Of a stretch of DNA of 5,084 bases, positions 1-4,245 are shown piece after piece. A program made the translations under genes and the position numbers. Under the pieces are notes generated by a model. It ran no database searches. It saw only the letters and a program-made list of their open reading frames with translations, and had not been told where the DNA came from. Positions within the stretch are counted from its first letter, which is position 1. Every line of letters begins with the position of its first letter. Origin of the DNA: Halobacteriales archaeon QH_8_67_36. GTDB taxonomy: Archaea > Halobacteriota > Halobacteria > Halobacteriales > Haloarculaceae. Location of the stretch: NCBI GenBank assembly GCA_003021755.1, contig PXQZ01000052.1, positions 1-5,084 of the forward strand, written 5' to 3'.

Positions 1-1
1 C

Positions 2-82
2 GCCTCACGGACCCACTACGGCGGGACGACGGTCAAGACGGACGCCGACGTCGAGGAGATACGTGAGGCGACCGCGGAGTAG
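2..82 (+). CDS. C-terminal end of an unrecognised protein (5' part outside window)
   Basis: This frame is open from the left edge and ends at TAG (80-82), giving 26 visible residues that begin ASRTHYGGTTVKT and end EEIREATAE. Nearly every codon ends in G or C and the tail is acidic and helical, as expected for a haloarchaeal coding region. I do not recognise the family from so short a piece. A perfect 8-bp hairpin overlaps the stop codon and probably marks the end of the transcript. The next gene to the right runs towards it, so the two are convergent, separated by about 74 bp. The coding call rests on codon composition and context only. Confidence 0.6.
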   Translation, partial: ASRTHYGGTTVKTDADVEEIREATAE

Positions 83-100
83 CCACCGAAACCGGTGGCT
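81..100 (+). terminator. Perfect 8-bp stem-loop at the end of the partial gene
   Basis: Positions 81-88 (AGCCACCG) and 93-100 (CGGTGGCT) are exact reverse complements separated by the four bases AAAC. The stem begins inside the TAG stop codon. No T-run follows, so this is not a classical intrinsic terminator. A transcript-end or RNA-stability hairpin between two convergent genes is the simplest reading. Confidence 0.45.
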
Positions 101-136
101 GGCACACTCGGCGACCGAGCGCCGTCAGTGGTCAGC

Positions 137-180
137 CGACTCGCGGCCAACCGGCGTCAGCGGTTCGGCGACTCGCGGCC
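137..180 (+). repeat. 12-bp direct repeat, 32 bp apart
   Basis: CGACTCGCGGCC occurs at 137-148 and again at 169-180. The second copy lies inside the 3' end of the 135-residue membrane-protein gene and the first lies just beyond its stop. It may record a small tandem duplication at the gene's end. No function is suggested by the sequence. Confidence 0.4.
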
Positions 181-564
181 CCACTCTTGGACGGCTTCGA
201 CGAGCGAGTAGCCCAGCAGATAGATGGGCCGCAGGAAGTAGTTCAGCATCCCCGCCAGCCCGACGATACCGCCCAAAGCCCGGAGTTCCTCGGTCGAGGC
301 GGTCGGCTCAAGGAGGACCGTAAACGCCGCGAGCGCCGGGGCCAGCCACAGGGTCGACAGCAGACTGTCGACGTCAAGACCCAGCACCGTGCCGGCACTG
401 GCGTCGGGCCGAGTGTAGTAGAGCCCGGCAGACAGCGCGAGCAGGAAGAGAAGCAGCGCCGGAGAGGCCGGGATGCCGGCCGCGCCGAGCGCGAGCAGCG
501 TCCCGGCGGCGACGAGGCACAGCACCGTGACCTGCATCGTCCCCGTTCGTATCGCCGTCTCCAT
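157..564 (-). CDS. Small four-helix membrane protein, function unknown
   Basis: The product has 135 residues. The start chosen is ATG at 564, because a TATA-like box lies 22-29 nt upstream, which fits a leaderless transcript. The frame stays open further upstream, but that extension is arginine-rich and looks non-coding. A second Met at residue 10 is a possible alternative start. Hydrophobic segments lie at roughly residues 11-30, 35-52, 68-86 and 97-120. A short polar loop (TRPDASAG) follows the second segment and a charged C-terminal tail (QEWGRESPNR) ends the protein. There is no signal peptide cleavage motif, cofactor motif or obvious catalytic residue. It resembles the many small conserved haloarchaeal integral membrane proteins, but I cannot assign a family. 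It is convergent with the partial gene on its left and divergent from the yihY remnant on its right. Confidence 0.75.
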   Translation of the reverse strand: METAIRTGTMQVTVLCLVAAGTLLALGAAGIPASPALLLFLLALSAGLYYTRPDASAGTVLGLDVDSLLSTLWLAPALAAFTVLLEPTASTEELRALGGIVGLAGMLNYFLRPIYLLGYSLVEAVQEWGRESPNR

Positions 565-585
565 GGACGGAGGTCGGGGTGGCGA

Positions 586-593
586 GATAAAAA
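586..593 (-). promoter_or_regulatory. TATA-like box for the 135-residue membrane protein
   Basis: On the minus strand the sequence TTTTTATC lies 22-29 nt before the ATG at 564, inside a GC-rich surround. This is the spacing expected for an archaeal TATA box with a leaderless transcript. Read on the plus strand the same bases are GATAAAAA, so the element could in principle also direct rightward transcription. Only the minus-strand spacing fits a start codon well. Confidence 0.5.
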
Positions 594-710
594 CACTGCG
601 TGATGGGGAACGCCGCAGCAACGTCCTGGAATGTCCCGTGGGCGTCACTACCGGACGACGCGCCCAACGGGGGACCCGAACACACCGGGGACGTCGCGGA
701 GCTATCATGT

Positions 711-872
711 CCCCGTCCCGGCAGTTTCCAGCTGTACGGGGTCGTCGGCGGGGTACTCCTGCTGGTGACGTGGTTCTACTTTGCCGGCCAGTTCCTGCTG
801 GTCGGGGCCGTACCGGCCGGCGGCACGGACCGGCAATTACAACACGAATCCCTTCGACGGTCCAACAAAGCG
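711..872 (+). pseudogene. Remnant of a YihY/BrkB-family membrane protein (C-terminal part only)
   Basis: The translation here contains the hydrophobic stretch FQLYGVVGGVLLLV, then TWFYFAGQFLLVGAV. This matches the last transmembrane helix of YihY/BrkB (formerly RNase BN) proteins, whose typical pattern is YG-x-x-G-x-V, several L, W-x-Y, then LL-x-GA. The usual N or LN after GA is replaced by P, and the rest of the roughly 300-residue family is missing. Upstream bases 565-710 show no membrane helices and no recognisable homology. The frame has no stop and runs straight into the 138-residue gene at 873. In another frame a TGA at 874-876 overlaps that gene's ATG as ATGA, which would suit an ancestral two-gene operon. 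I infer a gene that lost its 5' part by deletion. The alternative is a short fused product. Confidence 0.55.
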
Positions 873-1289
873 ATGAGCGAGGAAGCCGAAAGCGAGACGC
901 CTCCGCCCGCCGAGACCGGGAGTGTCGACGACCTGACCGACGAGGAGCTCGCACAGCTACGCGAGGAGTTCGAGGAGTTCCGCGACGACGTGGAGGACCG
1001 CACCCTCCACCGCGACGACGTCGAGAGCGACCTCAAGCAGTACGTCCGCCGGCGCATGCGCCGGGGCCACGCCCGCGGCTGGGGGCCCTACGTCGTCCTG
1101 TTGTACGGGACAGTGATGACACTGGGCGGGTTCTACTACCTGCAGGGGGTGTGGGCGGTGCTCGCGATGCTCGTCGTCTGGCTCTCGACGCTCGGGCTCT
1201 ACGTCGTAATGGTCGTCGTCGGACTCGGGCTCCGTGTCACCGGCCTGCCGGGTGTCGCCCTCGACAGGGTGCGTGACTGGCGGGGCTGA
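873..1289 (+). CDS. Two-helix membrane protein with acidic coiled-coil N-terminus, function unknown
   Basis: The product has 138 residues from ATG 873 to TGA 1287-1289. Residues 1-16 are acidic and proline-rich. Residues 18-56 are strongly acidic and predicted helical or coiled-coil (for example EELAQLREEFEEFRDDVEDR). A basic patch RRRMRRGHARGWGP follows at about 59-72, then hydrophobic segments at about 73-90 and 93-120. The positive patch next to the first helix suggests that the N-terminal domain is cytoplasmic. I chose ATG 873 because acidic haloarchaeal-style sequence begins there; the same frame continues upstream through the YihY/BrkB remnant, so a longer fused product cannot be excluded. 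No good promoter is seen directly upstream, which suggests that it was once the second gene of an operon. The gene is convergent with glnA. I do not recognise a named family or enzymatic motif. Confidence 0.75.
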   Translation: MSEEAESETPPPAETGSVDDLTDEELAQLREEFEEFRDDVEDRTLHRDDVESDLKQYVRRRMRRGHARGWGPYVVLLYGTVMTLGGFYYLQGVWAVLAMLVVWLSTLGLYVVMVVVGLGLRVTGLPGVALDRVRDWRG

Positions 1290-1406
1290 ACTGCGGCGGC
1301 TCGTTGTCGCGCTCATCGTCTCGCTCGCTGACTGTTACGTCGTCCTCGACGACGAGCGTGCCGGCCTGCTCGGGCGCGGCGCTGTCGCTTTCGGTGACTG
1401 GGTCGC

Positions 1407-1413
1407 AAAAAAA
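1407..1413 (-). terminator. T-rich terminator of glnA
   Basis: A run of seven T on the minus strand lies 17-23 nt beyond the glnA TAA (1430-1432). Archaeal transcription commonly ends at such T tracts without a stem-loop. It stands out in a GC-rich region and is the most likely end of the glnA transcript. Confidence 0.55.
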
Positions 1414-1429
1414 GCGTACGTTTGTCGGT

Positions 1430-2782
1430 TTAGAACGTCTCGAGGTACTGGTCGAGTTCCCACTGGGAGACGTCGACGAGATACTCCGTGAACTCCTGTC
1501 GCTTGGCCTCGACGAAGTTCTCGAAGACGTGCTCGCCCAGCGCGTTCGAGATGACTTCGTCGTCTTCGAGTTCGTCGATGGCCTCGCCGAGGTTCGTCGG
1601 CAGCGTCTCGATGCCGTAGTCCTCGCGTTTCTGCTCGTCGAACTCGTAGATGTTCTCCCGAATCGGGTCCTCGCAGTCGAGGTCGCGTTCGATGCCGTCC
1701 AGCCCGGCGTGGATGAGCGCCGCGAAGGCGAGATACGGGTTACAGGACGGGTCGGGGAAGCGAGCCTCGATTCGTGACGCGGCCGGCGTGCGGGCGGCCG
1801 GCTTGCGGATGAGCGCGGAGCGGTTCCGGTCCGACCAGGCGACGTAGACGGGTGCCTCGTAGCCGGGGACGAGACGCTTGTAGGAGTTCACCGTCGGGTT
1901 GGTAACCGCGGCGATGGCGGGCGCATGATCGAGGATACCGGCGATGAAGCTCTGTGCGGTGTCCGAGAGGTTGAACTGCCCGTCCTCGTCGTGGAACGCG
2001 TTCTCGCCGTCCTGGAACAGCGAGATGTGCGTGTGCATCCCCGAGCCGTTGATTCGCGGGATGGGCTTGGGCATGAAGGTCGCGTGCAGGTCGTGTTCGG
2101 CCGCGATGGCACGGACCACGGACCGGAACGTGGCGACGTTGTCGGCCGTCGACAGGGCGTCGTCGTACGTGAAGTTGATCTCGTGCTGGCCCTGGGCGAC
2201 CTCGTGGTGTGACGCCTCGATATCGAAGCCCATGTCCTCCAGCCCGTAGATGATGTCACGACGGACGTCGGACGCGAGGTCCTTCGGCGCGAGGTCGAAG
2301 TAGCCACCGGCGTCGTTGGTTTTCGTCGTCGCGCGGCCGTCCTCGTCCTCCTCGAACAGGAAGAACTCCGGTTCGGGCGCGGCGTTGACCTCGTAGCCCA
2401 TCCCCTCGGCGCGGTCGACGGCGTCTTTCAGGATGCGCCGCGGGTCGCCCGAGAACGGCTCGCCGGTCGAAGTGTTGATGACGTCACAGATGAGTCGAGC
2501 GCTGGAGCCGCCCTCGACGTTCTCGCGCCACGGCAGGACTTCGAACGTCGACGGGTCCGGGTCCAGACGCATGTCGGACTCCTGGATGCGGACGAAGCCG
2601 TTGATGGAGGAGCCGTCGAAGTAGATACCCTCCGTGAATGCTTTCTCGGCCTGTTCGGCCGTAATCGAGACGTTCTTTATCGTACCGAGGATGTCCGTGA
2701 ACTGAAGCCGCAGGAAGTCGACGTTCTGCTCTTCGATCTCGTCGAGTACCTCCTCTGCCTCAGCGGAAAGTTCGCTTGTCAT
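1430..2782 (-). CDS. glnA: Glutamine synthetase, type I (GSI-alpha)
   Basis: The gene encodes a cytoplasmic enzyme that makes glutamine from glutamate, ammonia and ATP, the main ammonium-assimilation step. It has 450 residues, full length for the GSI-alpha group. Visible signatures are the beta-grasp domain with FDGSSINGFVRIQESD (55-70), metal ligands in EPEFFLF (E137, E139), HHEVAQGQHEI (192-202), NGSGMHTH with metal-binding H250, and NPTVNSYKRLVPGYEAP (295-311) with flap residue E309. R321, E339 and R341 complete the active site. The segment around E376-NIYEF lacks the tyrosine adenylylation motif and insertion of GSI-beta enzymes, so adenylylation control is unlikely. R65 aligns with the arginine (R62) used in feedback inhibition of Bacillus GSI-alpha. 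ATG 2782 gives the normal N-terminus. The gene is divergent from a Lrp-type regulator that probably controls it. In other haloarchaea GS is also controlled by GlnK and 2-oxoglutarate; no glnK gene is present here. Confidence 0.98.
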   Translation of the reverse strand: MTSELSAEAEEVLDEIEEQNVDFLRLQFTDILGTIKNVSITAEQAEKAFTEGIYFDGSSINGFVRIQESDMRLDPDPSTFEVLPWRENVEGGSSARLICDVINTSTGEPFSGDPRRILKDAVDRAEGMGYEVNAAPEPEFFLFEEDEDGRATTKTNDAGGYFDLAPKDLASDVRRDIIYGLEDMGFDIEASHHEVAQGQHEINFTYDDALSTADNVATFRSVVRAIAAEHDLHATFMPKPIPRINGSGMHTHISLFQDGENAFHDEDGQFNLSDTAQSFIAGILDHAPAIAAVTNPTVNSYKRLVPGYEAPVYVAWSDRNRSALIRKPAARTPAASRIEARFPDPSCNPYLAFAALIHAGLDGIERDLDCEDPIRENIYEFDEQKREDYGIETLPTNLGEAIDELEDDEVISNALGEHVFENFVEAKRQEFTEYLVDVSQWELDQYLETF

Positions 2783-2797
2783 GCTTGGACACCGGGA

Positions 2798-2845
2798 AGG
2801 AATACTCCTACTACTAAAACACTGCTGTTATACGCAAGGATTCCT
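2798..2845. promoter_or_regulatory. Paired AGGA...TCCT inverted repeats flanking the glnA TATA boxes
   Basis: Two small dyads share the same half-sites: AGGA-ATAC-TCCT at 2798-2809 and AGGA-T-TCCT at 2837-2845. In addition, AGGAAT (2798-2803) is the exact reverse complement of ATTCCT (2840-2845). Their centres are about 37 bp apart and they bracket both candidate glnA TATA boxes. Position and symmetry fit an operator, possibly for the adjacent Lrp-type protein, but short dyads also arise by chance. Confidence 0.35.
2813..2832 (-). promoter_or_regulatory. Candidate glnA promoter (two TATA-like boxes)
   Basis: Read on the minus strand, TATAAC (2827-2832) and GTTTTAGT (2813-2820) are the only AT-rich elements upstream of glnA. 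They lie 45-50 and 31-38 nt before the ATG at 2782. The nearer one would give a transcript with a very short leader and the farther one a leader of about 20 nt. No Shine-Dalgarno sequence sits at a useful distance: a GGAG is present but about 22 nt from the ATG. Which box is used cannot be decided from sequence alone. Confidence 0.5.
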
Positions 2846-2871
2846 GCCTCTTCGGCCGCAGTTGGACGTTC

Positions 2872-2884
2872 GTAAAATTCTAAT
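2872..2884 (+). promoter_or_regulatory. TATA box of the lrp gene
   Basis: GTAAAATTCTAAT lies 25-37 nt before the ATG at 2909 in an otherwise GC-rich region. This is the normal archaeal TATA position for a leaderless or very short-leader transcript. No Shine-Dalgarno sequence is present. Confidence 0.6.
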
Positions 2885-2901
2885 CCCCCGCTACCGTGAG
2901 T

Positions 2902-2917
2902 GTACGTAATGACGTAC
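2902..2917. promoter_or_regulatory. Perfect inverted repeat spanning the lrp start codon
   Basis: GTACGT (2902-2907) and ACGTAC (2912-2917) are exact reverse complements separated by AATG, which contains most of the ATG start codon (2909-2911). A protein bound here would block the transcription start or early elongation, so it is a candidate autoregulatory operator of the Lrp-type protein. No binding data are available from sequence alone. Confidence 0.4.
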
Positions 2918-3364
2918 GAAAATCTCGACCGCAAGTTAGTGAATGCCCTCCTGGGGGATGGCCGTGCCAGCCTGCGAAGCCTCGGTGAAGACCTCGACGT
3001 GTCGGTGACGACCGTCTCGAATCACCTCTCGGACCTGGAGGGCGAGGGCATCATCGATGGCTACACCCCGAAGGTGGACTACAACGCGCTGGGCTATGAC
3101 GTCACGGCGATAATCCAGCTCAAGGTGGAGGGGTCCTCGCTCCCCGAAGTAACCGAGAGCCTCAGAGAGCACAAACAGATGATATCGGTGTACGAGGTCA
3201 CCGGCGACTACGACATCATCGCCGTCGGCAAGTTCACCGACACCGACGGGATGAACGCCCAGATCAAGAAACTGCTCACCGACCCCGATATCAACGAGTC
3301 CAACACCTCCGTCGTGTTGAACACCGCCAGCGAACACGAGCAGTTCGAACTCGACCTCAAGTAA
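2909..3364 (+). CDS. lrp: Lrp/AsnC family transcriptional regulator
   Basis: This DNA-binding regulator has 151 residues, typical for the family. An N-terminal winged helix-turn-helix covers about residues 4-52 (LDRKLVNALLGDGRASLRSL, then DVSVTTVSNHLSDLE as the recognition region). A linker leads into a C-terminal RAM/AsnC effector domain at about 66-140, with the conserved EVTGDYDII segment (96-104; GDYD at 99-102), where amino-acid ligands usually bind at dimer interfaces. ATG 2909 is preferred over the in-frame GTG at 2900 because it fits the TATA spacing and the usual MTYENLDRK start. The gene is divergent from glnA across 126 bp, an arrangement I recall from other haloarchaea, where an Lrp homologue has been linked to glnA expression. 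I infer control of glnA and of itself. The exact effector is unknown. Confidence 0.95.
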   Translation: MTYENLDRKLVNALLGDGRASLRSLGEDLDVSVTTVSNHLSDLEGEGIIDGYTPKVDYNALGYDVTAIIQLKVEGSSLPEVTESLREHKQMISVYEVTGDYDIIAVGKFTDTDGMNAQIKKLLTDPDINESNTSVVLNTASEHEQFELDLK

Positions 3365-3414
3365 CCCTGTTCCCCCGCTCGTCGACAGCGCCGACCGGGA
3401 CCAACGGGTTCCTG

Positions 3415-3432
3415 GCTGACCAATCAGTTAGC
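3415..3432. promoter_or_regulatory. Imperfect inverted repeat just upstream of the tetR remnant
   Basis: GCTGAC (3415-3420) and GTTAGC (3427-3432) pair with one mismatch around a 6-bp spacer; a smaller exact dyad CTGA-CCAA-TCAG lies within it. It ends 7 bp before the ATG at 3440, where a TetR-type regulator would typically bind its own promoter. As the gene is broken, this would be a relict operator. The support is weak. Confidence 0.25.
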
Positions 3433-3439
3433 ACGTCCC

Positions 3440-3940
3440 ATGAGTGACGGTGACGCCGCCGAGGAAATAACGTGTGCCACCTACCGGGTGCTCTGTTCGC
3501 ACGGCTACGCTGCCCTGACGATGCAGGACATCGCCGACGACCTCTCCAAGAGCAAGGTCGCGCTCCACTATTACGACAGCAGGCACGACCTGCCGTGTGC
3601 CTTTCTCGACGGCCTCTTCGGCCGGTTCGTCGCCCTTACCGACGAGGTGGAGGGCAAGCCCCCACGAAGAGCTGCTGGCGCTCGTCGAGACGGGCCCGAA
3701 GAAGCCCGACGGCGACCGCGAGGAGTTCGAGACCGCGATGGACGATATCACCGGCCTCGCACGGGACCTCGACGAAATCGGACTCGACACCGAGCACGAA
3801 CGCCTCATCTGGCAACACGACCGCAACCGTCCGGCGGATTCGCACTCGATGCCGACGCGTGGTTCGAACGCCGGTAGTCACGCTTCGGCCGTCGTCGCGA
3901 CACACCGCCTCGGCTCGAAAGTCGCGGCCCTCCTACGTCG
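3440..3940 (+). pseudogene. TetR/AcrR-type transcriptional regulator, frameshifted and decayed
   Basis: From ATG 3440 the product reads as a TetR N-terminal DNA-binding domain: EEITCATYRVLCSHGYAALT, then MQDIADDLSKSK and ALHYYDSRHDL (residues 8-51). Haloarchaeal relatives usually have one more residue at the HYHYD position, so this recognition helix may itself be altered. The frame then breaks at five C (3659-3663): removing one C gives ...EGK-P-HEELLALVE, the expected continuation, in the frame of 3663 onward. Beyond DDITGLARDLDEIGLD similarity fades. A piece resembling the C-terminal part (ASAVVATHRLGSKVAALLRR) remains near 3880-3935. The span would encode about 165 residues even if repaired, against about 190-200 in the family, so internal deletion is also likely. 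In its own frame translation stops at 3875-3877. The remnant of the second frame runs on open into the HalOD1 gene. Confidence 0.7.
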
Positions 3941-3943
3941 GCC

Positions 3944-3958
3944 AGTAAATATATTTTC
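3944..3958 (+). promoter_or_regulatory. Strong TATA box of the HalOD1-domain gene
   Basis: A conspicuous AT island (AGTAAATATATTTTC) lies 23-37 nt before the ATG at 3981. It contains the 10-bp perfect palindrome AAATATATTT (3947-3956). The spacing suits a leaderless transcript and supports ATG 3981 as the start, independent of the tetR remnant upstream. Confidence 0.65.
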
Positions 3959-3980
3959 ACTGCCACACAACGGCCATGAA

Positions 3981-4241
3981 ATGAGACACGTAAGCACGCT
4001 GGAGTCCACGCCGGCCCCCGACCTCCCCGTCAGCGAGCGAATCGTCTATGCTATCGCGGACCGAAAGGGGGTGTCGCCGCTCGATGTCTCGCCGCCCCTG
4101 TTCGACGCCGTCGACCCGGACGCGCTCGACCGACTCTACGCGAACGGTCGGACCGGCACCGCCGTCACGTTCGAGTACAGCGGCTACCGGGTGAGCCTCG
4201 ATGAAGCCGGCCGCGTCGAACTCACGCCGCTGTCGGATTGA
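3981..4241 (+). CDS. HalOD1 output domain-containing small protein
   Basis: The product has 86 residues and consists almost entirely of one HalOD1 domain, the haloarchaeal output domain 1 found alone or at the ends of signalling proteins. The signature is visible from about residue 14 to 82: SERIVYAIADRKGV, then SPPLFDAVDPDALDRLY, then VTFEYSGYRVSLDEAGRVEL. The molecular role of this domain is not established; it is thought to act in regulation or signal output. There is no membrane helix, signal peptide or DNA-binding motif, so it should be cytoplasmic. ATG 3981 is chosen for its TATA spacing; a nearby ATG at 3976 opens only a three-codon frame. It lies downstream of the tetR remnant in the same direction but has its own promoter. 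Its stop is only 4 bp from the stop of the convergent transporter gene. Confidence 0.88.
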   Translation: MRHVSTLESTPAPDLPVSERIVYAIADRKGVSPLDVSPPLFDAVDPDALDRLYANGRTGTAVTFEYSGYRVSLDEAGRVELTPLSD

Positions 4242-4245
4242 ATCC

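Larger units (their letters stand above)
565..872. other. 308-bp interval between divergent genes
   Basis: The left end (about 586-593) holds the TATA-like box of the leftward membrane-protein gene. Bases from about 600 to 710 show no recognisable coding or RNA feature; the plus-strand frame from ATG 600 or 603 is open but its early residues look random and contain none of the family's helices. From about 711 the YihY/BrkB remnant begins. I see no convincing TATA box at the right distance before the ATG at 873; only a weak AT stretch (CAATTACAA, about 834-842) lies there. Confidence 0.5.

Noticed and set aside
187..603. Long plus-strand open frames antisense to the 135-residue membrane protein
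   Set aside because: Arginine/glutamine-rich composition without domains or promoter; typical of the antisense of a GC-rich gene.
600..720. Possible tRNA or structured RNA in the gap
   Set aside because: No cloverleaf, T-loop consensus or convincing long stem could be found by eye.
565..954. N-terminal extension of the 135-residue protein to a 265-residue product
   Set aside because: The extra residues are arginine- and proline-rich and basic, unlike haloarchaeal proteins, and the TATA-like box fits the ATG at 564.
957..1316. Minus-strand frame across the 138-residue gene
   Set aside because: His/Glu/Pro-rich low-complexity translation; the plus strand has the haloarchaeal acidic domain and membrane helices.
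1338..1354. CGTCGT-CCTCG-ACGACG inverted repeat beyond the 138-residue gene as a terminator
   Set aside because: Such CG-rich dyads are common by chance at this composition and no T tract follows.
2900..2908. GTG start three codons upstream of the lrp ATG
   Set aside because: The ATG at 2909 gives the usual N-terminus of the family and suits the TATA distance; GTG remains only a minor possibility.
3365..3439. Operon of lrp with the downstream regulator remnant
   Set aside because: 75-bp gap with no coupling signal; the TetR remnant looks like an independent, now broken, gene.
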